Shown here: one piece after another, positions 27,701 to 40,600 of the stretch
How the letters are laid out: every line of letters starts with the position of its first letter
Position numbering within the stretch: the first letter of the stretch is position 1
From: Branchiostoma floridae
Taxonomy: Eukaryota > Chordata > Leptocardii > Amphioxiformes > Branchiostomatidae
Assembly: GCF_000003815.2 (NCBI RefSeq)
Contig: NC_049981.1
Location: forward strand, 22,261,817-22,323,816
Length of the DNA: 62,000 nt
Direction: 5' to 3'
Position numbers and translations under genes: made by a program
The notes under the pieces: generated by a model
The model's database searches: none
Told to the model about the DNA's origin: nothing
The model's input: the letters and a program-made list of their open reading frames with translations, nothing else

Positions 27701-28629
27701 TAATGACGGGGAAATTTTCACGACTAGAAACGTGGCAAACAAAACTCCGCTTACATGCCATAAAAAAAGACGTTCGTTTCATAATTCTGAGTTGGAACTA
27801 CTGTAAATATCGGAGAGATAAACTCTTCACCTTCTTGTGTAAAATTTGTGTCCACAAATTACGCTGAAAGTTTAAAACTTAGCGCCGTCTTTCACGCCGA
27901 AAATATTTCAAAATGGCGCCCGCGTCGCTTGTGTTTGGCGTGGGTATCCCGTCAGTCTATGCGGCAAATGTGATTGCGACATATCAGAGGTCATTGTCCC
28001 TGTTGCGTTCCGTGCGCTGTCGTCAAATCACGGCAGAAACAGGCCGAAATGAGCCCAACAATGAGACAGTGGCTTGGTAGAAACACATTTTTATTGAGTA
28101 CACCTACTTTAGACATTGTTTGAAGGGTAACTATGAACTCTAAGGCGTAAATTCCGCCTTTGACGGCATGACTAGTGTTGCGGTGTGGGTGGGAGGGGGG
28201 CACTCGCGTTACCGTCATAGTACCGGATCGTAACTTTTGAAAAATATTTGAAACACCAGCTCGCGAACTCAAAGATCTCGCGAACTCCCGATTTGCTCAA
28301 ACTCGCGAAATTAAGTGCTCGCGAACATAAATGAACTTACAGTAAGTGTGCATTTTGTACTATTGAGTCCTGGTGGAGATCGTGGGCTGAATACAGATGT
28401 TTTAAATGGATCAGTGACTGTAGGTAACCCACAGAACTGCCTCTTTGATATTAATGCCTATAGGGAGAACCTTGTCAGATGCTGTTAATATAAAATATGT
28501 ACGTAGGCCAATTTACTCTCATACTCAAGTCAAAATTTATTGGTCCTTTATATAGATTATGGTTATATCTTTTTTCTTCTTGCATTTGGGAGGAATATAA
28601 TCTTAATATAATCAAGAAGGCTATTGTAA

Positions 28630-28669
<40 letters not shown>

Positions 28670-31600
28670 CCGATGTATTTGTTGTCTTCACTCTGGAGAA
28701 TTTTAAAGACACATGCATTGTACATGTTACTCATTGTGGTTCATTTTCAGTGTACAGAAATTATTTTTCTTTGCAGACATTTTAGGGATTTTTGACAAGT
28801 AGGATCTACTTGCAGATACGAATTGGATCCGTCATTCATAGCCATCTTATCTTTTTCTTTTCAAAGTACGTTCTAGACCGCACGTCCGTGGTATTTGACA
28901 ACCATGCGATGAGTACACGTGACACGCTGCACGCAGCATACCAACTGGTTATACAGTGATTGGTACTGAATCCTCTTGCCATAAAAGCTCATGTTTGTGA
29001 CTCTGTAAGGAAGCATCAAAGCTTGCCTGTCTTAGATCTTATAGTCCAAAGTATACACAGCGGTAAGGCAGAAACAACTCTGCCCACAGACTTGCTGATA
29101 CGAACAGGACAGTCTCAGCCTGAATCTAGTGGTTGATTTTGTACATCCTTGTCTGAAGAAAGGTTGAAAAAGTAGCTGTGTCTTTTCCATCAAGCTAACA
29201 GTCTATACGTAGTTCTGTCAAAGGTAGGTTAATTAACTTTTGTCTTCCTCTGTGGATATGAATAACACATGTAATGTATCTGTATGTGTCTGTGTTTGTA
29301 TGTACTATGTATGTGTTTATATCTGTGAATATGTGTAGTACTATGTAAAATTGACAATGGTTTGATTTACACGCTTTGTGTTGCTCAACTTGAAGTCGCT
29401 GAGCTGACTTGGAGCTATTTAGTTGACTCCAACTTGATCTAAAGATTGTCAAAGTGCATTCTCTGAATGTTACATATATCTTGAGTGGATGATGTATAGA
29501 ATATGAGATTAAATTTATAACGTGTGTTAATCTAACTAAGCTTGCACTGAAAGAAGAGATGTGCATGTATTCTCCAAAGTGTGCTACAATCTTATAATAT
29601 TATTGATAAGCTGCAGTCTGACACATGAAACCCAACACCATGCTAATGCTCATCCGTGATAAACGGCGGACAAACAGCAATTTATTGCATGCTGGCTACG
29701 ATCTGGTTTTCTGACCACTCAGTTGGGTCATTGACCGAGTGTGATGCCCCAGTAATGGCCGTGGGGAAATCTCTCATCTGAGTAATGTCCAAATGTCCAG
29801 GGGTATTTTTGTATTTAAGGGCAATCAACGGCGATGGGATAATCATATGGCTGCCTGTGCGGACCTGTGTTGTATCTTTTGGAACAAAATTTTGTTTTGA
29901 TTTACATTACAGAACTATCTGAAATGTATGTACAAACGTATATCTTAGATTTAGAAATATGAGATATTCTTAGCTATTGAGTTTGGCCATTCACGGCTCA
30001 TAGATAAGAGGTTGTTTTCTTGTAGCATGTTGTTGAAATTCAAATTCAGCACTATTAGTAGCATTTCTTAATTTTAAACTTGTTTCTAAAATGTTTTTGG
30101 GCAGAAGGACACTTCCCTGTTTAGAATCTAGTTTGTCCTTCCATCCATCCAAAATGCCTCAGCCATTTCCTCCCCTTAATCAGAAAGGTCAAAATTTTTG
30201 TCAAGTCATCAACAGTACAGCAAAACTTTTGTAGTTTTGAAATTTGCCCCTAAAATATGCATTGCAGAGGGCTTCTAAGTAATCCAAAATTATCTTGAAC
30301 TGTCCTAGATAATGTGTAACTCAGTGAGTGAGGGTGCCCTCAGCACTTGACAATCGTACATCTTTGCTACAACAAGCTGAGGCGACAATGAAAATTTATC
30401 ACTGAAAATAACCCTGGTAGTTAACAAAAGTATTACATAGTTCAAATGTCCCACCAGTGTAAAAAGTTTCAAGATCATCATTGTTGTCCTTTACAGGGGT
30501 CATTAACCCCGTCCTTATGGAGTGTGATGGTTGTAAGACGTTTGAAAGACATTTGAAATTCGCCCCTCAAAAAATGCATTGCAGAGGGCTTCTTAGTAGT
30601 CAAAAAATTATTTGGAACTATTCTGGATAACTTGTAACTTGTGCCTTCAGCGCTTTTGACATAGATCTTTACTTTGACAAGCTGAGGCGACAGTGAAAAT
30701 TTAGCACTGAAAACATCCCAGCTAGTTAACAAATGTATTGTACGGTTAAAACGTACTTCCAAGTTTCAAGATGGTCTAACATGATTAGTTTAATGTGTTC
30801 AGATTGCATGCTGAACCCTACAGCTAATGTAACGTTGTAACAAAGGTTCAGACTGTTTCGTAAGAAGTCCTTTACAAGGGTCATTGACCCCCTCCTTATG
30901 GAGTACTGTAAATGCATTTAAGTTCGCGGGGATTTAATTTCACGGTAGCGGGAAAAAGGACTTTTCGCAGTGGATTTAAGTTCACGGTAACACCATAGAC
31001 AGCAGTCTAATACCATAACAGAAAAATATTCGCGGCGGTTTTAAGTTCGCGGTGAAGTGGTCACTGCGAAAACTGTGAACATTAATCCACCACGAACATT
31101 TCTGCATTTACAGTATATGATGGTGGTAAGCTTGTCTGCATCGTTATCTGGATGGATGTCCGACAGAGGAACCTGTGATATTCAGGACGATCGATAAGGA
31201 CCTTCTAGCTTCACATGGCTCTGCATGTTGTTGGGATTACAAATCATTTAAAGTATTTTATAGTTCAAACTTCCTGTCAGTTAAAAAAAAAGTTTCAACA
31301 TCGCTTAATTCAATGTTTCAAATCTGCATGCTGAACTCTCAAGCCATTGTAACACTGTAACAAAGATTTAGAATGTTCAGGGTTTTGTAGTGGTTGTCCT
31401 TTACAGGGGTCATTTACCCCCTCCTTATGGAGTCTATGTAGTATATTGGTGGTAAGCTTGTCTGCGGCCTTACATTATATCTTGATGGATCATCAGTCGA
31501 CAGAGGAACTTGTGATATTCAGGACGATCGATAAGGACATTCTAATATCACATGGCTCTGCATGTTGTTGGGATTACAATAGAAGGGCACACATCACTTT

Positions 31601-34600
31601 AGGCACTGTCTAAAATATCATGACTGTATCATGTGGGGAACCATGTTTGCAAGCTTACAAACCATCAATATCCAGGCAAATGTACCGGTGGCATAAGGAG
31701 TTTAGCTGGCCAAGGAGTGTTCTGAGCATCATACTTTGGCCAGCTTAACTTTTTATGCCACCGGTAGATCTGCCTGGAGATAAACAAAACATAATTTCTG
31801 GCTTATGATAGCCAGTGTAACTTTTAAAGGTGGAAGGTAAGGTGGGAGGTTGAATAAATGGAGACACTTAAAAGTTTTGAAGGAGATACATTCCTACCCT
31901 TGTCAAGTGTTGCACAGGTTGTGACATAACGGGGTTAAAATCTAAGGCAAGTCATTGGTGATGCGGCTGACCATGCGTGTTTATGAACTCATTATCATGC
32001 CACAGTGTTCTAAGAAGGGATAAATAACAAGTCTAATCAGTGTCTAGCATCTCAAGAATCATATTTATGTGTGAGTTACATCCTGTTTATGGGGGAGAGT
32101 TGATCAGATGGAGGCGTCACTAGAAGTCAAATCTGTAACTGTTACAGTAGTAAGGTACACCCATGGTTGGACTTAATTATAAGAGTGACATTACTGGTGT
32201 AGGCTTGGGCATGTTTCTGTGTAAAAAAATATGTTTCTAACTTTCCTCTACACCTTGGCTTTAACCTAAGACAGGCAAAAATGGACAGCTATTTCTGTTC
32301 ACTACCTTTGTACCAAAACTGCACTGGAATTATTATCATATTATTATCATCATATTACACTGTATTATATAATAACTATCATTTACCCCTTAACAAAACT
32401 AGCACCAAATGAATCTTGAAAATTGAAGATTTCTACTTATTTTTTTAATACTAGACGAGAGGTATTTTTTTTCAATATTACAAAAGAGTTTTTGGCAACC
32501 AAGGTTGTCATTCATATTCATAAAGGCTATAATCAATACATGTGGCTATATCTGTACTGCTGCCCTTTACACTTTATAGCTGTCAGGAAAAGGTTCTTCC
32601 CTGTTTAGACATGGTGGAACATTTTTGCAGGATGAGCCAGTGTGGGTAGGGTAAGGCTTACTACTGGTATGGGAAACAGTAGCCAACTTGGACTTGTTTT
32701 GGTATTTGAACCATGTTAACGTCAGACACCGCAGCCCAGTGCTGGTATTGTATACGTGGGGATTCCTTACCAGTGCACTGGGCTCAAAATACTGGGTGCC
32801 TAATAGAGCTGTGCATGTACCTAATGATGTGTATTCATGTGGGCACACCAGAGCACCTAGATGTAGATATTTGTGTGGGTTATGTACATAAATGTACATA
32901 AAGGTACTATAATGTAATTGTACACTAGAACATGTCATATTCTTGGCATTTAAAATCTATGTAATAATATAACCTATAATTGTATTACTTCTCAAATTTG
33001 AAGATAGCAATAGGATAATTAGATTCTAGCAATGGAGAAAGGCGTTTTTTTTATTATGTTAGGTGACATTGTGCTTTATTGTTTGTGTATACATCTATCT
33101 GTACAAGTACATATTTCGGTCAGGACACCAGTGTTAATGATGCCCCATAATGAGTTTGGAGCCCTGCGTGATGTGGTATGTTATGGTGACGTGTTCATTT
33201 TGCAGTTACTGTAATGATTGCTAGTGTTTCGCTTGGAGCGACCAACATCAGTCACACAGTGCAGAAAGCCTGTAACTTTGGTTAGAGATATGATATTCAA
33301 GAGCTAACATTTGTCACTACTTATGTAATTGACTTCTATAGTCAAGTCAAGTTTATGTGTTAGTCAATTGCATGAAATTTACGAAAGCTCTAAATTTTCA
33401 TGGAGGTATGAGGTCGCCGAACTCTAGTTATCTAATATCATTACTTATTACAGAAGATTACAGATTAAGTACAGTGCATTTTCATATTATTATGGCACGA
33501 CTTCTGGTATATGATGATTGTGTATCAGGAAATTGAATACCTCCCACGCCTTACTGTATATTTAGTCAGTACACCAGTGCAGACTGGTCTGGACCTGTTC
33601 TTGGAAGGGTCAATTGCAATGTCTGTGATTGCCCTATCTTTTCTGTCATATTACCAAAACAGGTGGGATAAACCATGTTTAATGAGGGATGAACAAATAA
33701 AGACAGCACTGGCTTTTGCATCTGACTTAAAACGTGTTGAAATTTTTCATTGATAAAATAAGTATACCTTTCATTATTTCAACAGTGTAACAAAGCTTAA
33801 GTTAAGCAAAATCCTCACATAGCAATGAACATATTGTGTGTTCCTCCCCTTGTGGGAGAAAATGGTATGTCCCAAATGATAAGGAAACCCTTATATGTAG
33901 TCCTCTGCTACATGCTTGTTTAGAACTCAGAGTTGTAATTGGCCATCAGCGTGTTGATTCGTGCAAGAATACAACGGCCCCTTTGCCCAGCTATTCGAAA
34001 AAACTACGGTAACTGTTGATATCCTCTCTGCACATGGGCTACATGTTTTTATTGCAGTGCTTGTTGCTGAATCGTTGTGGCCAGGTCAGCTTCGTGGTTA
34101 GCGTTGCCAGGCAAAACTTGATGTGCCACGCGTCCTTCATTCCTGTTCTCTCTGTGTTGCAGATTTCCTGAACGATCCGGTGGAGTGTAGACGACAATTC
34201 CGGTAAGGCTGCATTTCACTTTTTTTTTATTCAATAATAATTGATGTATGTAAATTATATGAAAGAGTTTGGGGCCTTTTTATTAGGAGGCTTCAATTGG
34301 CAGTTACAGTTAGATGTGAATGGTGTGGAAAGTCGTCCTGTGTGACGTTTGGCAATGACAGTTTTACTAGCTCACCAATTCAAATTCATAATGAATAGCC
34401 AATATGTAAAAGTAGCATCTTTTGTTTCATGGAATCCACATAAAAAATTGTACATGTATATATTGTTTGATTTTTGTATGAAAATTTGTTTTGTTAACAT
34501 TGTCATAAACATACACCCGTTTCATTGCTGCAGTCTACTAGAGTTAATGCTGGCCAATATATATGATATATTGATGCGTATTAAATTTAGCCTGATTAAA

Positions 34601-37600
34601 TCAAAATAATGATTAAATTTCGGCATGCAAAAATTAGGTGTTTGAAATAAAGCCCAGCAAGACTACGTGCTATACAAAAATCATTGAAATGGTACTGAAC
34701 AGAAGATGATTAAAATCTCCTCCAACCTTTTGAATATGTCAGAGTTGTTTTTGACCGTCGTAAATCAGTCTGACACACAGCCATAGTGTAGTGCCCTGAT
34801 AGTCTGACTGGCGGATACAGAACTACGTCATCGTGTTTATTCCTTCATGCCCAAAAGGGCAAGGCGAGAATCCTGACATCTCCGAGCCACTTTAGTACTT
34901 TTGCTGAGATAACATTGTTCCACAAGGGATGTCTGGTTTAAAGTTCAGCTATTTCTGACGTGATGAGAAATTATTTCCTTCAGGTATATTGGTATTATTT
35001 ATTGAGACCCAAGACCTGGTGAATTCCCAGCAAGTTTTTGTCGAAACAACATAGCATAGTCCCAGGATATCCCAAAGAACAGCACAAGCTGCCTTTCCGA
35101 TGTCTGGTTTAAAGTTCAGCTATTTCTGACGTCATGAGAAATTATTTCCTAAGGGTATTTTGGACTTATTTATCAAGACCTACATGTAAGACCTGGTAAA
35201 TACCCAGCAAGTTTTTGTCATAACAACATAAGTCCCAGGATGTTACAAAGTGCTTATGTGAAATACAAAATGTAGCAAAGTTTTACTTTGACCAGTACCA
35301 GTATTGCATACACGGTAAACCAGATCAAGTCATAACACACCAGCACAGCAGCACAACCGATGTCTGGTTTAAACTTCAGCTATTTCTGACGTCAAGAGAA
35401 ATTATTTCCTTCGGGTATTTTGGAATTATCTATTAAGACCTGGTGAATACCCAGCAAGTTTTTGTCAAAACAACATAGCATAGTCCCAGGATGTTGCAAA
35501 GTAGCATTAAGTTTTACTCTTGACCAGTACCAGTATTGCATAATCAGTAAACTGCATCATGGTGTAACACACTGGGTTTTATACTGAACAGCATAAACTG
35601 CATATGCAGACAGATTTAAGTGCCTTTCCCAAGGAATCAAAATCGGTGGCATATCAACAGGACTGAACCCAGGACATGTGTATCCGTATCTACATAGCTG
35701 GTATAACCACACCAGCTGAACACTTATCCTCTGATCCGGTTATGGGCCAAACGGCTTACTGTTATGCCACACGACTCCGCTGTTGCCAAGTTGATTCCGA
35801 CTTCTGAATGGGATGCTCACGTCTGAATGTCACTGTTGCAAGATGCTCGCATTTGTAATGATAATTTTATTGACTGTTTGTTCTCAGTCTACTGATTGAC
35901 AAGCTACCGCCAGAGCACTCCTGTCTGCTGAAGTACCTTATCCAGTTCCTCGTCAGGGTGTCCTGTCAGTAGAACGGGATGCTCACGTTTATATAATTGT
36001 ATGTTCCCAGACTTCTAATTGACAAGCTGCCACCCGAGCACTTCTGCCTGCTGAAGTACCTTATCCAGTTCCTCGTCAGGGTGTCCTGTCAGCAGGATGC
36101 TCACGTTTGTTTTATGACAGTGACAATGACAATATAATTTACATGTATGTAATTGTATGTTCCCAGACTTCTAATTGACAAGCTGCCGCCAGAGCACTTC
36201 TGCCTGCTGAAGTACCTTATCCAGTTCCTCGTCAGGGTGTCCTGTCAGCAGGACACCAACAAGATGGGCTCCATGCAGTTGGCCATTGTCTTCGGACCCA
36301 ACCTCTTCAAGTACGTACCTTTTCCTATTGCATTTAAGTTCGCGAGGATTCAGATTCATGGTAGTTAGCGATGGTTTTTAGTTCGCGTAGTCACATCTAC
36401 TGTAGTCGCGTACTGTTATGGAAAAATATTTGCGATGGATTTGAGTTTGTGGTGAATTGGTAACGTAGAAACCGCGAACATAAAGCCACCGCAAACATTT
36501 CTGCATTTACAGTATATAATTACATATCATCATCATATACATGTAAAACATTTTTTTTTTACTCGGCTCGAAATGCTTTTTTCTGCATACCTGCACTGGT
36601 GCAGGTAACGTTGAAAATTACCTGCACCAGACAAATTTTACCTGCACCACTCTGAACTTAGGAATTGTGGATCAAACTAAAATTGTTCAGGAACCATTGC
36701 TATCTTTTTCTTTTATACTTCTTGGGTGGTAACAGCCAATGCAGCTACAATGCACATACACCTACATCATATGACATTTATGTATAAAACCCAGTACATG
36801 GACCAGTACAGGTTAGGTGCAGGTAGACACCAGAAATACCTGCACAGCTCCAATATTACCTGCACTAACCTGCATATGCAGGTGGTATTTCGAGCCCCGT
36901 TACTAGTACATATACATGGTAGGGCGTCTCTGATTTTGGCATGTCCCTTGCAGGTGTCCCGACGGTGTAGCAGGTCTGAGGGAACAAGGCATCACCAACC
37001 AGATAGTCAAGAGGTTTATCGACGACTACGACGAACTACTTCTAGAGGAGGGTGAAACGTCACCTTATTCATCCAAGTGTATCCAGGTGGGTTTGGTTCG
37101 TTAGCAGGCTTCTCGTTAATTTTTAAGTATAGCTCTTGGTATAGTCTGTCTTAAAAGCAGGCTAATAGTCCTTTCTTTCTCTCTCTACAAGTAGTTGTTA
37201 ATGAAAAACATCTAGATTGACACGTCTATCTTATATATTTCGTCATCCTGTGTTGTCAACTATCTAAACATGACAAAGACACCTTCCTGTTCATCTTTCT
37301 TTAAATGCTGCACTTCAAAATCATGCTTCTGCTCGACAATTTAGCTTTGTGATGTCCCAAATATGCAAATTAAGTGGACGTTATCAGCGTTTCTAATCCT
37401 TCTTTGGCTCGGCTGTCCCCATGCATGGTGGCCCAGGTGAAGGAACGGAAGACCCCTCCCCCTAGGCCCAACCCCACTTACAAAGAGGCCCTTAAAAGGA
37501 AGGCTGAAGAGGAGGAGGCTTCTCGTAATGGCCAGGTGGTTGACACACTTCTGTCTCTGCGCTTCAAGGGCCTTGGGGGCTTCGAAAGGCCACACTGACT

Positions 37601-40600
37601 TTATTTTATGGATGACATCCTCGGGACACCCCAAAACTAATGTGAGGGGGCGAAAAAAAGAACAATCCAGCAAAAGAAGCTGCTAAACTACGGGACTAAA
37701 CATCCAGACCATTCTTTCCTAGGCTTGGTTTGTTTTATGTTCACCTCTAGTGAGCCTGTAAGAGATAATTGTCGCCATTTCAGTTGTGATTATATTGCCC
37801 TTTCTTGTTTGAAGATTGAACAAGAGTGCTATAGCCCCATGCCCTGACCATGTGCCCTCTTACCCCGGAGAGCAGATCCCCTGGCAAGCATGAAATTCTG
37901 ATATAACCAGGCATGCTGTTGTGTAACACGAGGCCACAATTTTTTTGAGAACAGGCGAAAATCAGTGCGTGCATGGATGTCATCCATAAAATTAAGTCAG
38001 TGTGGCCTAATGGAATATAAGGGTTCTAAATCCGATGGCTTGAAATCCGACTTTCACTCTTTTGTCACTACTTGCATCAAATCATAAATTTCCAATTCAG
38101 CTCTCACTAGTAACATGATCAGAAAATATATCCACACCATCTTTTTATTTGCTATATCTCTTATGATATTAATGTCTTTATCAAATATGATTTATGCAGT
38201 TTTTGGTACACATATAGACATAATTCTAACTGTACCTTTTCAGAATTAAAGTAAAAGATGTTCACTTTATATAGATTTTGAAGGATAGAACTTAGAAGGT
38301 AAATGGTGACTGACACAATTGCATTTACAAGTACTATTATTATTATTCAAAAATCCATTATGAGATACTTAAAAACTATGTTAATGTACATAGAGAGCAT
38401 TAGTGCTATTGAGAAGCAAATTAGGTTTATACTCAAACTAATGCAGCTGTACATTCAGCCGTTGCTTCAATTTGAAGATTTCTTCATGTCGATTTTGAAA
38501 TCATTGTATTATGAAAATTTTGGTGAAATGAGCCATGAAGTGCCACATCATTACAGCACCTTTAGAATGATTATCTTTCATTTCATTGCAAGAGGCACTA
38601 CATGTAGCTTTGAAAAAGCACTTTGTTGAAAGCATCAACAAAGTCCATTATATGTACATGTATGTAGGCTAAAGTGTGATTTTACCTTGTTTCTCAGGGT
38701 GCAATTGAAGACCAGCCAAAAGTTTACAACAGTGCCAAATATGAGGACAGCAACCACAATGTACAGATAAACATTGTCGACGCTGCTGGGACCAGCAAGG
38801 ATTATCTCAGGGCAAGGTATGTACATGTACATGTACCACTGCAGACACAACACACTTAATACCCCTGTGGGTCACAAAAAAAGAAGTGTGAAACTCTCCT
38901 TGATTATATGTCTATTGTTTTTGATGATAAGCATCCCATGCCATGTTTTTGGAAAGCTCATACGATATTGATCATACATCATTTGCTATGACAACATTTC
39001 ATACATGGGTCAGGGTAGCCCCCAAAATTGTTGAAATTCCGCTGACAATGGCCATCATTAGACACCTTTTCAAACTTTCATTTTGTACATAATGTTTACA
39101 ATTCTGTAGATACATTTATCCTTGATTATTTACAGTTTATTTTGCTTGAAAAGGAAGCAGGCTGAATAAAAAACTCACTGGAAACAATGTGACTCCATTG
39201 CCCAACCCCCACCCACCCCAAGAAGAAGGCATGGGTTGGCAGGTTTTTATAAGAGTAGTTAGGGAAGCAGAAAACACAACATTCTTTTCCCTAGGCCTAG
39301 CAATTCATGTACAAATGGTAATGCCTTCCTGTAGGCCATGTATGAGTTAAAACTGTGGAATTTCCACATCCCAATTAGATCCCCTAGCAAATCAGTCAGC
39401 TGGACTGACGCAAGCGGTAACCTTGCGAGTTGCTACCATCATTATTCACCCTTTATTCGGCCAGGCAAACTTGATTTCATGGATAGCGTCTTCTGGAAAA
39501 TTCAATTTGAATCCAAGAGGGTGAAAATTAAGAAGTAGTGCTTTTTGCGATGCACAATTTGCAAGGTACACGTAATACTTATTTAACAATGTTAATTGAT
39601 CACAACACAATCCATCAGTTTGTATTGATTTGAGTTCACAAGAACTTGATTTTCTAAGCTGATGGTTAAAACAATGAAAGCAACACAATGCAAGGCAGAA
39701 TGCTTGCTGTGTCATGCTGTAGCTGTACAGTGTAGTGGTGTACAATCTGGAAATTTGTTCTTTAAAAGATTTATAAAATGTTCAGAAATATTTTGTTGCG
39801 CCCGTCACAGAGAGGAGGAGCTTCAGTCATATTTTTATTACTAATACTAGACGGTTGCCAGATTTGAACATTGCTGGGATGCAAGTTTATTTTTCACCTG
39901 AATATCTACCCTATCACACTAGATGGAGCTGGATTTTGGACCTGCAAATGTCAGCAAATCCCTAAAAATTTTGCAGTGATTGACAGAACTTCAGACAGAC
40001 TACTAGAGTAGAGAACATCCCCAGGGATTCAAGTTTACTTTCCACTTGACTGAGCTTGATTTTGGATGGAGCTTGATTTTGGATTGTTTAACTGTCAGCA
40101 AATCTCTAAAATTTTTGCAATGGTTGACAGAACATCAGACGTACGTCATGTAGTACTCACAAGAATAGCATTTAGAGCTTGCAGACTCGCTGACCAATCA
40201 ATTTTACTGCTGTGTGACGGGCTTTATGAAGTGTACGATACTGCATGAATGCATTGCCCTAGATACGGGGCAGAAATACCCTTTAGGCCAGCTACACTGT
40301 AATTTATACCTATCATGAAATTTGTGGCAAAGTTGACTGTTCATTTGATCCATCCTTGATTTGTGATAGGTCTGAGTTTTCTCATTGAGTTGCCCCAGAA
40401 TGCCCCCTCCTCCTTCATTCCGAGCTTGAAACATGAGAGGTTTTATTTGAAATTGAAGCCTGTGCAAGAATCACGTTCATTTGGTATGGGGATTCACGCC
40501 CACTTTCAGTGTATTTTACAGTCAACAATCTTCATTATAATATCTAGTACTCAAAAGCAAACATACTGCACAGTTAAATGTTATCAAAGACAAAATCAAG

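Larger units (their letters stand above)
22333..34162 (+). other. FAM13 intron 3 (11.8 kb)
   Basis: Splits the RhoGAP domain. Filled with inverted-repeat elements and the tandem array at 30230-31581; I see no additional exon in phase 1. Confidence 0.6.

Noticed and set aside
28497-28706. Frame with a Lys/Glu/Arg repeat
   Set aside because: It is produced by the AAAG microsatellite.
29195-29566. 123-codon minus-strand frame
   Set aside because: AT-rich, repetitive gtatgtgt-type sequence; no similarity that I recognise and no splice partner.
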